From Osedax fenrisi (taxonomy: Eukaryota; Annelida; Polychaeta; Sabellida; Siboglinidae), in assembly GCA_964019155.1 (NCBI GenBank), contig OZ025240.1:96426186-96490185 (forward strand): a stretch of 64,000 bases of DNA. The letters run 5' to 3'. Under the pieces are notes generated by a model that saw only the letters and a list, made by a program, of their open reading frames with translations, made no database searches and had not been told where the DNA came from. This document shows positions 1 to 43,690 of this stretch, one piece after another. How positions within the stretch are numbered: position 1 is the stretch's first letter; the number at the start of each line of letters is the position of its first letter. A program made the position numbers and the translations under genes.

Positions 1-1079
1 GTGTATTAAATAATTATTAATTAATAACCATTAATGAATTCCTCTGCCTTCCACATCATACCCATTTAGAACTTCACCCTTCTATATCGTCAAACCTAAA
101 CTTACCCGACACTCTAAGTTCTAAGAGAACTATACTACGACCTAATACTTCATGGTATATACTCAAGGAGGATTATTATAGGTGGATTAAATCTAAATAA
201 CATTCCGCTCTTAATATATACTATCGATTCGAATTAAATTATAGACATGATCTATATATATATCAATATCTTTATCTAAATTATGCTCAAATTATATCAA
301 AAAGACCTTCAAATCAGATCCAAATTACCAGTTCACCAAAAGAAGGACATCTTTCCTGACTACTAAGTAGATATACACCCATCATATGTTAGAGATAAAC
401 TCCCAGTATATACTAGATATAAACTCCCATAATTGTTTCAGAGTAAACTAACTATAACTAGAAACTTTCACCAACTGTAGTTAAATAGTAAATAGAGAAA
501 TATATATTTCTCTATTTGCAAAATCAAACTACCAATATGCACTTGAATTCTTTTTGTTCTCATCATAAATTAAAACATAATACTACACAACATAGCAAGC
601 AGTATACATACACTATATCATTGACTACACACACTCTTATACGCATTTCTCACTCCATTTATACATCACTTAAATTCATCTACTACGAGTCATTATCTTC
701 AATTACTATACACTTCTCCTTCAACAATTCACTTATATATATAAGTTTATAATAACTATAGTTGTATGGGAGATAACTACCATATTAACAAAATAATTAT
801 CTTAAACTTCAAATATTTACTACTACCGCCCAATATTAAATCTATAAATATGCTCTAAAACCCTAGAATATATTTTCTAAATAACTAACTAATTACTTCT
901 GCCAGAATATAATCATACTGTATGATTCATACATATATTCTAGTGCGCATATCTTCCAAAAAAATCTACTAAAACTAAACTGACTAGAATTATTAGTGAC
1001 CTCCTTAAGAGCCTCGCCAATATAAATGGCACCTTTCTAGTTTGATTTCTCCTCGACGGTTAATATAATTAATAACACA
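1..1079. other. AT-rich stretch without a recognisable gene
   Basis: I see no splice-bounded exon, RNA gene or clear repeat here. The open frame at 516-752 is AT-rich and low in complexity, with no domain and no plausible start context, so I do not call it. Confidence 0.5.
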
Positions 1080-1080
1080 A

Positions 1081-1271
1081 TCTTTCTCTCCCTCCTCTCC
1101 ATCCTCGCATCGAGTGTCTGGGTCAGAATACGACTGCATTCCATGATTCATCTATAGCTGTACTTTATCCGCATTAATCCTTCTCTCCCTTCGCTCCCTA
1201 CTCTCTCTAGTGTACTAACTGGGTCAGGACATGACTGCTTTCCACCAGTCATCTATAGCTGTACTTTATCC
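1081..1271. repeat. Imperfect tandem duplication, unit about 95 bp
   Basis: Copy 1 (about 1081-1170) and copy 2 (about 1180-1271) share a C/T-rich head (TTCTCTCC..), a middle with TGGGTCAG and the same tail (CATCTATAGCTGTACTTTATC). It may derive from the 3' end of a retroelement, but I see no coding trace in it. Confidence 0.6.
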
Positions 1272-1980
1272 ATGATAACCCATCACTACTCCTCTCGTCT
1301 CCGCACAATCTCACACGGTACATCAAGGTTTAGTTATTGATCTGAATTTTCTAATTCAACTCTTTCGTTTCATAATACGTAGATATCACCCGGCTCTGCT
1401 TAATGTTTAGTGATTATCATCCCTTCATACTACTTACCCTCTCATCAACTACAACTAATACCCATAAGTGTAGTACTATTGTAGTAACCAATGGCTATTA
1501 ACCATTATTATCTGACAACTGACTAGTATTACATCCATTGAAAACTGAAGCTATAGTTCACCATCTGCAACTCCCTCAAACTACCTCCACTAATTACTTG
1601 TAATAATTAAACTGTATAGTATTCTTCCGATATAGGAAATATTGACGTTGCGTAATCGAGGCTACCCTTTTTCTCCATACAACAATAATGAAACTGACAA
1701 AATATATCCGTTACCAACTTCAAACTCTCAGAGAATCTTGTCTCGAAGACCATATATGGTGTCACGTGAGTTACTTAAGTACACGTTAAATATTGATATT
1801 AACACTTTTTAATAAAGTGCTGATCTTGAAACACATACATATATAAGTTCTCAATATATGAATAGAAAACAACTTAAGAAATTTGATCATTAGCTGATAT
1901 TACGTCAACTAAATTTAAACTATGATTATCATAATGTACTGGTTGTTTAATTTCAGTAAGCTTTAAAAGTACTTTCGATG
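1272..1980. other. Gene-free AT-rich stretch
   Basis: No exon, repeat family or RNA gene was recognised here. The motif GACGTTGCGTAATC near 1645 recurs in the promoter-like island at about 2618, which may be coincidence. Confidence 0.4.
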
Positions 1981-2105
1981 GTCACGCCCCCGAACACCCC
2001 TGTAACACCTCCCGGAACACCCCCGATACGCCCCCAGTATACTGTATGCACCAACCGATACATCTCCCGGTACACCCGCAGGAACGCCCCCCGTTACATC
2101 CCCAC
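1981..2105. repeat. C-rich degenerate minisatellite
   Basis: Short units of the type (A/T)ACACC(T/C)CCCGG and GAACRCCCCC recur about eight times with strong C bias on the plus strand. The minus-strand open frame across it (1982-2194) is Gly/Cys-rich and results from the repeat. Confidence 0.5.
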
Positions 2106-2399
2106 CACACTACTGATATATGTGATATTTGTAAATCATAATTTATAATCAAATAAAGATAACAGTAGCCTATATAGAGGTAGTAAATATCCATTATGTG
2201 CCTATATAGCTATAGTATATTGCCCATATAGACATATATAGAGATAGTAGATATACTATAGGGCGCGGTCTACTTCATGTTAATCACGCCCTTATATGGC
2301 AATATATTGCAATCACATTCGCTATTATCAATGTATATATTCAACGCTATAGCGTATTCTCTATAGAACGAATTACTCTATATAGCGAACAGACCGATA

Positions 2400-3095
2400 A
2401 TCAACGAGGAATTAACGAGTAAAAGTGAAACCGAGGCCGAGTGGATTATCTCCCTCTAGTGAGCGTTACCTAATTCCGCTATAACAATAGCCTATATAGG
2501 CAACGCTAGCCTCTGTTCTATATAACAAGAGCCCGGAACAACGAGCGTAGAACAATAGCCTATAACTCGTTGAGCTAGCTCGAGAGTTAACGCTAACCGC
2601 GGCGAAACAATACCCCGACGTTGCGTAATCCCGATAGCCACGCCCCGTCGTAAGCCACGCCCCCTCATAAGCGGTTATTAGCGCGCCGGGAATATATCGG
2701 ATACGTGTGCGTTCGGTTACGAGGTGGAACACGTTTAACGATCGGCGACTAAAACGCAGACGACGGGAACCGATTAGACACGCCCCCTCCAGCGCGCCGA
2801 AACGATCTAACCACGCCCATTTCTGCACGCTTCTCGGAGATTAGCGCGTTCCTTCTTGTTCGCTTGGATTACCTTTAATCGGAATTCCTAATAGAGACGT
2901 TGTACGATTGTGTATACACCTATATATACACATTCAAAATACATTCACGCACATATATATAGACATATATGCAGTCAATTCGAGGATTGTAATGTTATGA
3001 TATACTAAACGCGATGGATTAATAGCGTAGTAAGACTTTCGATAAACGTCGGGCATAATACCCTATAGGGGCGGTAGGGTTCCACCATCTCTACT
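2400..3095 (+). promoter_or_regulatory. Probable promoter and 5' UTR of the LRRC74-like gene
   Basis: This is the most GC- and CpG-rich part of the flank and lies just upstream of the first coding exon. It contains four CACGCCC (Sp/KLF-type GC/CACCC box) motifs at about 2638-2646, 2655-2664, 2778-2786 and 2810-2817, repeated ACAATAGCCTAT motifs (about 2484 and 2550) and GCGC-rich patches. No convincing TATA box or RFX X-box with proper spacing was found. The transcription start cannot be fixed from sequence. A 120-codon minus-strand open frame at 2466-2828 has no recognisable domain and is not called. Confidence 0.5.
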
Positions 3096-34551
<31,456 letters not shown>

Positions 34552-34558
34552 TGTATAC

Positions 34559-34559
<1 letters not shown>

Positions 34560-34594
<35 letters not shown>
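34560..34594. repeat. (TA)n in the 3' UTR
   Basis: A TA run about ten bases after the stop codon. Confidence 0.8.
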
Positions 34595-34598
<4 letters not shown>

Positions 34599-34755
34599 AC
34601 TATGTTATTTATTGTTACCATACATTTAAGTATATACGTGAAATATTTTTATACAAAATTAAAATACTATAAACACAAAATGTATTAGGTTATTTTGTAT
34701 GACTAATAATTATAAGTTGTATGTAATGTTATGTTAATATAACATCACTTTTTAA

Positions 34756-34801
34756 AATAAATTATAATTCTGCATACATATTAAAATACATACATAATAA
34801 A
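34756..34801 (+). terminator. Candidate poly(A) signals of the LRRC74-like gene
   Basis: Two AATAAA hexamers at 34756-34761 and 34796-34801, about 205 and 245 nt after the stop. In such AT-rich DNA the hexamer is common, so this is moderate evidence only. Confidence 0.4.
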
Positions 34802-34939
34802 CATAAACTAGACTTGACTGAAATCCTATATGAATACATACAAAAGCGTATATGGCCATTCACTTATTAAACTCGATTACTTAATTTAATTATTAATCTG
34901 GCTACGCTTAAATGTAGGGGTATTAATTCACTTGCAGTC

Positions 34940-35330
34940 ACAGCACATATTCTCCACTCATACCTATTTTGTACTTCAACTATATATAGTTACTATAGTA
35001 ACTATTCTATATTCTTATTGGTCCATTCTTCAACATAATCGATCCATTTTTTTCTCGGGCGTCCTTGTGTTTCTCGACCCTTCAAACATTCTTGACAGAT
35101 TGTTTTAGATAACGTTTTGTGCTTGTAATTGGTACGGAATAATTAAAGCTTAAATTGACTATAATTTGCAGTAATGGCTCAACTTGTCCTATTAAGAAGG
35201 TAGGTTTCTAACAAATATAGGTTAGTTATCGTACTTTCTATTGATCTATAGTAGTTTCTACTCAATTTGTTCATGAAAACTTAAATATTCTGTGTTGTAT
35301 ATAAATTAATGCATTTAGACTCCTTGTTTC
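34940..35330 (-). pseudogene. Eroded retroelement fragment (minus strand)
   Basis: Minus-strand reading of 35030-35075 gives RRPRKKWIDYVEEWTNKN, a typical retroelement C-terminal motif. The remainder is too decayed to define. Confidence 0.45.
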
Positions 35331-35439
35331 ACCCTCGTATGTTAATATCGATTGTAGTATATATTATACTACTATACATACGATATACTTTACAATTCAC
35401 TTTAAACCGGATGTTTTCCTATTTCAAATAATGTATATA

Positions 35440-35760
35440 GTATTATCATTGCTGATTTTGTTTAAGATATTCTACTTGAATTTCAGAATCATAAGAGCCA
35501 TATTTAATACGCGTTGCAGTCGTGTATCTGAAATTGTTAATTATTCAAGTTTTTTTCACTATAGTCTGCATGTTAGTTATTGTTACTATTTAACATTATA
35601 TTGCTTTTTATGCACCGGTGATGTAGATCTTCCTATCAGCTATTACATATATGTCGTCGGCGAATTCAGGTTAGGCATTGATCTCTTCCAATATATATTG
35701 CTTGACTGTGATTGTATTGACATACATTTATCAAGGAATACGGTCTAGAGTGAAGGAACA
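35440..35760 (-). pseudogene. RT catalytic-motif remnant (minus strand)
   Basis: Minus-strand reading gives PEFADDIYVIADRKIYITG (FADD motif C) after TVKQYILEEINA. It is broken by stops. Confidence 0.5.
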
Positions 35761-35984
35761 TGTCATAATCTGATGTAATGTCATTTATCTAATTATAGAC
35801 CAATACACTTTATTATAAACCATAATATAAACCAATTACTTATTGTAAGTACAATATTGGGAATAATAGTTTCAAAGAAAGTAATTAATTATATAAATGT
35901 AAATTCTAAGTACATATAGGATTGTCATAGTCCTGGAACAATTATTCTCTTTATACTTGATAATTTTTTTAATAAGCTTGATAA

Positions 35985-36385
35985 TAATTATAATATACAG
36001 TTTATATTATTAGATCTATCTACTCCATTTGGTACATTGATCTAAACATTTTTAATTAAACGTCTTGAATATATTTGTATTTCAGGTTTTCTTCCAGCTT
36101 GGATTAAATCGCACTTAACTGAAATAATATTTTCTATAACAATTTATAACCATTATTCATCTACTTGTCAATTGTATTATGGAGTGCCTGAAGGTTATAT
36201 ATGATATACGATAATCTTCTACACGGCTATTAATAAAGAGGAAATATAAGCTATCAATATATGGTAAACGATCTTTCAGTATAGCTGCAGCTGAACTATG
36301 GAATGCGTTTCCCATGCCGTTAAGAATTAGTTTAAATTATGCTTTATTTAAATATAATGTATTATTATTAATTAGTAAAAATTAA
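35985..36385 (+). pseudogene. RT fragment of L2/CR1 type (plus strand)
   Basis: Plus-strand traces: QFILLDLSTPFGTLI (motif A, degenerate), ISGFLPAWIKSHLTE, YYGVPEG (motif B), then after a deletion KRSFSIAAAELWNAFP, the usual C-terminal motif. No intact frame. Confidence 0.6.
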
Positions 36386-36654
36386 TATTATTATTTTCAC
36401 CTGTTTATATTATTTTTGTATAATTTGTTATTTTTTAATTTTTTTACACAATAGAGAACGTTTAACGTTATTTTTGTGTTTGGATAAACATTAATTCATT
36501 CATAATCAAACTATTGTTCTGAAAACGTTGACTTGTATTCTATTTTTTAAATAGGTTTTTAGATAGGTATATACCTACAGTTATACTACAGTTACAGAAT
36601 CATCATAAAGGGATTTGATCATTGCTATAATGCTATGAAGTCTAGGGTCTAGGG

Positions 36655-36943
36655 ATCAGTGGGTTGGGTTTGGGTTTGGGTTTGGGTTTGGGTTTGACTT
36701 CTTGACAACCAAAAGTTATTAAGCTAGAAGTACCGGGTTCAACTCCAGGCAGTTCTTGTTTTTATTGTGTGTTAATCAAGAACTTAATAAACGATACATC
36801 AAAACACAATAAACAAATAATACTATTTGTATTTTATTGCCCGGGCCCCTCACAGTTATTTATAACATGTATAAATCTATGACTTCTTGATGGGTCCATT
36901 TGTATTATATTCAATATATATATGAGATTTCAATAAATAAATA
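36655..36943 (+). mobile_element. SINE-2 copy 2 with TTTGGG expansion in its head
   Basis: It matches SINE-2 copy 1 through GGGTTCAACTCCAGGCAG (box B), AATCAAGAACTTAATAAACG, GGGCCCCTCACAGTTATTTA and CAATAAATAAATAG. The region after CAGTGGG holds (TTTGGG)5. TIR element II begins exactly at its tail. Confidence 0.75.
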
Positions 36944-37333
36944 GGGGTGAGCGGGGCAGGTTGAGCCGGTTTTTATAAAAACACATTTATCTAATAAAGT
37001 TATGAATATATTTTAATAAAATAAATTGCATAAGATAAATATAGTTTATGATCAATAAAGAACATTAATAAATCAGTGTAATGATAAATAATTAATTATA
37101 TAATTACATTATTATTATTTTTTAATTTGGCTCAACCTGCCCTGTCTACTGGGGCAGGTTGAGCCAGGTAGAAAAAATGCAAAATTAAGGATATATTTAA
37201 AAAATAAATATAGTTAAAGTTATATATTTATATTTATTAGTTATTAACAAGTATATGCACCAAGATTAATATCAAAACAAATGCAACTTTTAAGGCGAAA
37301 GGTTAGATTAGGAGAGAGGTTATATGCTCTATA

Positions 37334-37376
<43 letters not shown>

Positions 37377-37947
37377 TTATATATCCTATAGGTTATAAAC
37401 CAATTATTTAACTATTTAAAATAATTACTCATTTATATATTTAATTAATTAGATTATTATTATTAGTTAAGTAAGTAATTAATTAATTAAATAAATTAAT
37501 AAATAAATATGTTTAATGATAAACGGGGCAGATTGACCCTATGGTCAACCTGCCCCATATCACTAGTATATATATAAAAGTAATCTAATTAATTTGTGAA
37601 TGATAATATTTGAATTTTTTATTTAATAATATATAGTATATTAAATATACTTTATTTATATACCATTAATAATGCTATGTTATTACAAAATATATTAATA
37701 ATATCAAATTTAAAGTTACTGTTCCACCAACGAGTTTTTCATAAAATATTAATAATTAAATATATTATTATTAATTATATAAATATATATTTTAAATAGT
37801 TAAAATAAATAATTTTTGAGTTGTTATAATAATGCTAAATATAGGTATGCATACGTGTATTAAAATTTACATTAAGATATTTATTAATAGCAGAAATAAT
37901 TGAGATGGATCAACCTGCCCCTATGGTAAACCTGCCCCGCTCTCCTC
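36944..37947. mobile_element. TIR element II (non-autonomous, 1004 bp)
   Basis: The left end GGGGTGAGCGGGGCAGGTTG and inverted right end (GAGGAGAGCGGGGCAGGTTT) are flanked by TA on both sides. The core GGGGCAGGTTGA recurs as internal hairpins at 37130-37170 and 37523-37558 and next to the right end. No transposase frame. It inserted at the tail of SINE-2 copy 2. Confidence 0.8.
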
Positions 37948-37989
37948 TATACGCCATATAATCATCTATAAAACCCTATTACTGGCTCA

Positions 37990-38340
37990 AAAAGTAATCC
38001 ACCATGACTCTCCTGACTACCTAGCTTATTTACTCAAACGTAAATTACCAACTAGTAGCACTAGTAGTGGTCTAACTACATTTCTACTTCAACTTCCTCC
38101 CATAGCTTATAAGCACAACTTACATTCAACTAACACTTGCGCCTGGGCAATATCCGTCCCATACTCCTGGAGCACTCTCCCTACATCCATATGCACTACA
38201 CTATCAACTCCAAACTTTAAGAAACTACTGAAAACCTATTTATGTTATCTATAACATTAACATCAACTATATATGGACGGCCGATTGCTTTATATATAAG
38301 CACAGTTCGCAGTCCAAAAATCGAAAAATGTAAAATGTAT
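37990..38340 (+). pseudogene. LINE 3' end, about 80 codons of C-terminus plus 3' UTR
   Basis: Reads IIYKTLLLAQKVIHHDSPDY then LAYLLKRKLPT and SVPYSWSTLPTSI ... FKKLLKTYL, the C-terminal end of an L2/CR1-type ORF2. The 3' UTR (AAGCACAGTTCGCAGTCC) matches 18522-18576 in inverse orientation. Confidence 0.65.
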
Positions 38341-38445
38341 AGATCTATATCGTACGATTTTGTAATACATATTTACCAATACGTATTGGTATATATATTA
38401 TTATATATGTAAAATATTGTAAACAAATAAAAATTGAAACAAGTT

Positions 38446-38451
38446 TTTATT
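38446..38451 (-). terminator. Candidate poly(A) signal, minus-strand gene
   Basis: AATAAA on the minus strand about 150 nt beyond the candidate stop codon at 38601. Confidence 0.3.
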
Positions 38452-38600
38452 ACATCATTCGAATCTATTAAACTCGGAGTTTCTCTAAAGCTACCGATAC
38501 ATAGATCCTTAGCTACGATGTACCGGCCAACGCTATCGGTACTCGTATACCCGTTGTTCGGTACACGTGCACTTAGAACCGGACCAAAGTACGGCTAGCA

Positions 38601-38719
38601 CTAAATCACCAGTTCTGCGGATGTCATCCCGGACTTCACGGTTCTTTCCTCTGACGTCATAGAGTCGCGGGGTATCGTATTTGTAACTGTGTGCGGGTGT
38701 AGTGTATGCGTATGGTGGA
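38601..38719 (-). CDS. Candidate last exon of a minus-strand membrane protein (cytoplasmic tail)
   Basis: Minus strand: acceptor ACTATATACAG|TC at 38719. In the frame set by the upstream candidate exon (phase 1) it reads F-HHTHTLHPHTVTNTIPRD then SMTSEERTVKSGMTSAELVI and a stop at 38603-38601. A longer frame in another phase (38533-38811) also exists but does not fit the upstream donor. GC-balanced like true exons. No family recognised. Confidence 0.45.
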
Positions 38720-38747
38720 CTGTATATAGTTGTACGTGTAAGTATGT

Positions 38748-38787
<40 letters not shown>

Positions 38788-39361
38788 ATATATACTGTAA
38801 TAAATATTCACAACATATCCCCATACATAACATATTATACTATATTTATATACACCTATAGATGATATGAATTATAACCCGCTATATTATGCACAGGAGG
38901 TGTGCTGTGTTACAAATCTATATATAGATCCTATAGGATATAAACAACAGTGTACATGTAAGAATACAACGAGTTGTATTCTTATTTCCTAGTGTCATAG
39001 TTTTAATTATGCAATACCTCAACGCTCATACAGTGTAACCATAGTTAATATCTGACTATCAAACTATAGTTATGTATTGATATTAACACAACTTTGTAAT
39101 CTTTCTACTTTATTGATTATTGATTTAGGAGGTTTTATAACACATGTTTATATATATATATATATATAATCTAATCATGATTATATTTATTACATATTAG
39201 ATTATATGTAATAACATTAGTGTTATAATATTATCAATATAATATTAAAACCAAAATGTAAAATATAAATGGTATGTGAAAAACCCGTATACGGGTCTTT
39301 ATTATTATATATATATACTCCCTTGAAAATACAGGGACACATTCTCCCTCCAGATAATTAG

Positions 39362-39397
<36 letters not shown>

Positions 39398-39669
39398 TAG
39401 ATCTAATAATATTCATATATTACATTATTATATGATAGTGTAATATAGATAGATAGATAGATAGATAGATAGTTCAAAAGTTTAGTGAATTACTGGTTAT
39501 ATATAAAAAAATACCATATAATTATATAACATATATTAACACAATTTAAAATGTTTTTTATAAATAGAACCCTTGCAATATTCCAAGTTAACCCCAATAA
39601 GTATTAAATATATAATGTATATATAAGCATATGTATAATATATATATATATATAAGCATGTGTACATAC

Positions 39670-39774
39670 ATTTGTTAGTGTTGCCAGGTCTCAGGAGCAG
39701 CACCGATATGAAGATTAAAGTGGCTAATACCGACACGCCCATCACAATCGGTATCAGCGTAGTGTAACTAGAAG
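39670..39774 (-). CDS. Candidate transmembrane-segment exon of the same minus-strand gene
   Basis: Minus strand: acceptor GTCCAG|CT at 39774 (or TTCTAG|T at 39767) and donor AAAT|GTATGT at 39669. It encodes SSYTTLIPIVMGVSVLATLI then FISVLLLRPGNTNK, one strongly hydrophobic helix followed by basic/polar residues, as in type I membrane proteins. The LIPI start of the helix is reminiscent of LAMP proteins, but the tail lacks their terminal tyrosine motif. Upstream exons are not visible; a 20-kb transposon nest begins about 1.2 kb upstream. Relative to the LRRC74-like gene this gene would be tail-to-tail. Confidence 0.5.
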
Positions 39775-39860
39775 CTGGACACGTGATTACGATGACATTG
39801 TTAATGAGTCATACAATGTTATTAATAATAACTCGTTATATGTAGGTGTATACTATTAAC

Positions 39861-40038
39861 TGCCTGTGTGGCTCAGTAGCTAATGCGTCAGACACACAAC
39901 AGTAGGACACGGGTTCGACCATCGTCCGAACCATTAATTAATTTTATAAAATGGGTCTTAAAATATTATTTAGAAGTGATCTTATATAATTGTGTATAAA
40001 TAAATGATCGTCTCTCGTTGAAACCATGGATGCCTTAT
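39861..40038 (+). mobile_element. SINE-1 copy i, 3'-truncated, intact tRNA-like head
   Basis: TGCCTGTGTGGCTCAGTAGC (box A) and GGGTTCGACCA (box B) are complete. The copy stops after CCATGGATGCCTTA. Confidence 0.85.
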
Positions 40039-40995
40039 GAGATGATGCCACATAATATAATCCGTCACTTTATTGATATCACAATTAATACTAATATGAA
40101 CTGGAAAATTCATACAAATTTGGTTGAAACTAGATTGTATATAATAGTATACTATGGCATAGTATAATATGGCATTCCAAGTCAAGAAAGAATATAAAAT
40201 CTCATCTATTCACGTTTTAAAACTATTATACTAATTTGTATATCAATGTTATCTATCTAGATATTAATTTTATCTCCTATAGTACCCATATTTGGGTACA
40301 AATTATGACATAAATATGATACCTATATCTATAACTCAGAATAAAGCTATACGATTATTATACCGGACAAATAGTAAAACTAATATTGATTATATCTATA
40401 AATAACAGCGATTCTTTACTTTTAAAGAACTGATATTTTATAATACATGTAAATTCATGTTTAGAGTTATATATGTTATGATCAATCAAAGTCTTGCTAA
40501 TTATTTCATAATATATTATACAAAATATAATATGTGAGATATCGATTTCATGTATTCATTAATTCATTCAAACGATGATAATTGTGAATTAAGTTATTTT
40601 AAATGCAAATGATGAATATTAATTTTGTGATATACATGTTTGTTTTTATATACCTGTATGTTATATACCTATATTATATAGGCTATATATATCCTATATG
40701 TATAATACATGTATGTGTTAATTATATATACATAATAAAATATTTTGTTGTAGTATTTTCTTTTTATTATTCCTATATATTTATTTATGATCGGCGATCA
40801 TGGTCTATAACTATTAATGTTGTGATCGGAAATAACGATCACGATCGAGCCTTTTACAGAGGAGCTATGCTTATGAACGAAAATAAAGCCAATCAATGGT
40901 AGGATGAATACCTAATGTAATAATGAATACGTAATGTAATCATAGAATATGAATAGTATTATCAGTATGGCAAGCTGCATTTTTTAGATAGTGGA
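40039..40995. other. AT-rich spacer with a GC-balanced island at 40785-40910
   Basis: The island contains GATCGGCGATCATGGTC and GATCACGATCG, a good acceptor (CCTTTTACAG at about 40860) and an ORF ending NENKANQW-stop on the plus strand. It cannot be linked to either gene. The rest holds nothing recognised. Confidence 0.35.
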
Positions 40996-41632
40996 AAGTA
41001 ACCGAATATGGACAGTGCCAGAATACGGACACTCTCGGTATCTCAGAAACCATAAATCCTACATAAAAATGTTTAATGAATAACATATTAATAATTATAT
41101 AAATAGTCTAAAAAAGTAATTTTTATTTTTTAATTATTCAAAATATTGCTGATATATCCATTAAACTGATTTTGTTATTACGTTTTGAAATTTATGAAAA
41201 CAAAATTCAACTCAAAATCTTCTTAAGAATATACAAATGTATCGATATAAAATATAACATTATATTGTTAAAATATAAAGCATTCTAAAAATTATATATA
41301 TATATATAATTTCTATATTTGTTATCTAATATTCATTAAGTTATAAGCATATATCTAGAGGTCATATAAGTCCATAAAACGGACACTCTAGATGTCTTAA
41401 TACGCGTAAATATTAATACCTCCAATAAAGTTAAATTTACATTTTTTATTATTTAGATACTTAATTGTATTATTAATTAAAAAAATATTTAAAATAAATA
41501 AATTATTAACTAATTAAATTAGAATAAATTGTTCATAAAATGAATTATAAATTATGTAATAGTAATTTGTCTGATTGATTCATCAATAATATATAGTTTA
41601 TCTAGTGGTATTTTGGGTGTCCGTATTATAAC
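40996..41632. mobile_element. TIR element I copy 2, left part (split by LINE D)
   Basis: It aligns with 18835-19500 almost throughout: AAAGTAACCGAATATGGACA, GGACACTCTCGGTATCTCAG, to GTCCGTATTATAAC, then stops. The remaining 200 bp resume at 61231. Confidence 0.85.
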
Positions 41633-42886
41633 TAATATTACTAAATTGTAGATCACTTAGTTCTAATTTTGAACTCATGGATATGATATTTGATCTAAAA
41701 CCTTCACTATGCTTCTTTACAGAAACTTGGTTGCATTCGTCGGATACTTCAACGATTTCACAATTTCCTTCATATTTTATTTTTATACATAGATCTAGAA
41801 ATAATGACAAAACTGGAGGAGGTAATAGTATATTAGTTAATAATAATGACTTTAATATTAACTCTTATACTTATCTAGACTTATATAGTTGTGAAGCCAT
41901 GCCTGCATTTATTTCCTCAAAGTCTCATGTATTATCTACACTAAATTTAATATTATTATAATTTATAGACCACCAAATAAAAATGACTACTCTTTATTTT
42001 TTGACGAATTCTCTGATCCAGTTTTAAATTCTGATCCAATTAATACGATCATAGTTGGTGACTTAAATTTTCATTTTAGTTTTTAATTTTTTAGTTTCAC
42101 CCCATTCGGATTTATGTATACTACTAGATACGTTATCCTTATTGCAATATATCACATTTCCCACTCATATAAAGGGTAACACACTTGATTATGTTATAAC
42201 TAACTGTAAAGCCAATATTATCTCAAATACTATCAGCTCATCACTTATATCTGATCATTTTTCAATTGTGTTTAATATCGACATTCCTAAGTCACATATC
42301 ATATCAAATGCTTGTTCTTACCGAAGAATTGATTCTATTGACACTAATATATTTGTATCTGATTTTAATGATCTTGTGTTCCCTGGAATTGATATAACGA
42401 AATTGAATAGTATACTAGATTTGTTATTAAATAAACATGCCCCATTAGTTACTACAAATATATCTAATACGCATAGGGCTCCTTGGTATAATACAACTTT
42501 AGCTAACCTAAAACGTAGAACTAGATACTATGAGAGATCTTTTGTTAAAGGAAGATCTGATATATCTTATGAATTATTTCGAAAGGTTCGTTCTGAATAT
42601 AGAAATTCAATAAAGGAGTTTAAAATAAAATATATCAAAAATACAAATGAGTGTTGCTCAATTAACTCTCATAAGTTTTATTCTCTTAATAATAATCTCA
42701 CTGGTAGGAAGAATAATATAAGTTTACCTAATATACATGATGATAAAATATGTTCAACTTTTATAAATCATTTTCGGGATAATATTACCATGATATGTGA
42801 TACTATTAAAATTGCTAAATCTAATATTAGTATTACTCTCGATCCATTTGCTCCCGACTTTATTCCTGATTCTAATTTGTCAAGGA
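41633..42886 (+). pseudogene. LINE D 5' part: endonuclease and linker
   Basis: It reads LCFFTETWLHSSDTSTI, TGGGNSILV (41677-41961), a frame break, then YRPPNKNDY and VGDLNFHFS (GDxN), then a 42142-42886 frame with SDHFSIVFN (catalytic SDH), APWYNTTLANLKRRTRYYER and FRDNITMICD. L2-like ORF2 organisation. The frame stops at the inserted element; joining 42886 to 59539 keeps it open (..NLSR-T-NYSFSD..). Confidence 0.8.
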
Positions 42887-43010
42887 CCCAAGCAACCAGA
42901 AACTAGTTGCCGCAACGTAACATTATAGGTCAAATAATATGTTCCAGTAGGTGGTCGAATCATAGGTAGTTTGTGAGCAGATAAACGGTTTCCTTTTACA
43001 TACAAAAAAT

Positions 43011-43257
43011 CAATAGTGGAACGTATTATTTTACCCATAAATAAACACCTAGTGGAACGTATATTTTTACCCATAAATAACACTTAGTGGAACGTATTTT
43101 TTTACCCATAAATAAACACCTAGTGATACGTATATTTTTACCCATGATTAAACACCTAGTGGAACGTATATTTTTACCCTTAATAAACACCTAGTGGAAT
43201 GTATATTTTTACCCTTAAATAAACACCTAGTGGAACTTATATTTTTACCCATACACA
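43011..43257. repeat. Left subterminal repeats, about 36 bp, seven copies
   Basis: Unit (C/A)TAGTGGAACGTATATTTT then TACCCATAAATAAACAC. Candidate transposase-binding array. Confidence 0.8.
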
Positions 43258-43507
43258 GTAAAAAAGAAACGTAAAACAATTCATTCATTTATTACAAGGA
43301 ACAATACACAAAATACGGATATGATATAACACGTGAATAATATATATAATAATAAACTGGGAATGCAAGGGTATATTTATAATGATAATAATACAAGTAT
43401 GTATACATATATGATTATAATATACATATATAGTATATAGTATGCGAATATAGAGGTTTCTGTTCATTAAATAGCACAGTGTATAATTCCAGATATATAT
43501 ATATTTA

Positions 43508-43690
43508 TATATATATATACGAAATTCACGAAGACGATACCGTATCCTAGAGATGATATTTAACATATTCATGGAGATATTCACCATAGCCAAGCAGGAA
43601 GATCATCTTGTTTATTCTGAAATTATAAATTGTATATTAATATAAATCAATTATGATGACACAATCATATGTATATGTGTATAATGTAAC
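43508..43690 (-). repeat. Diverged outlying copy of the 280-bp array unit
   Basis: It shares CACGAAGACGATACCG, AACATATTCATGGAGATATTC and CCAAGCAGGAAGAT, and AATTATAAATTGTATATTAAT, but lacks about 45 bp of the core. Confidence 0.7.

Noticed and set aside
2484..2506. RFX X-box in the promoter
   Set aside because: Half-sites resemble GTNRCC/RGNAAC, but the spacing is six instead of one to three.
2466..2828. 120-codon minus-strand open frame in the promoter island
   Set aside because: Arg/Ser/Tyr-rich translation with no domain. Open frames are expected by chance in CpG-rich sequence on this strand, and there is no splice or start evidence.
39861..39932. tRNA gene at the head of SINE-1 copy i
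   Set aside because: A and B boxes are present, but no proper cloverleaf or anticodon stem closes, and the sequence continues into the shared SINE body.
42880..43083. Minus-strand ORF LFMGKNIRSTRCLFMGK..
   Set aside because: It is the translation of the 36-bp subterminal repeats.
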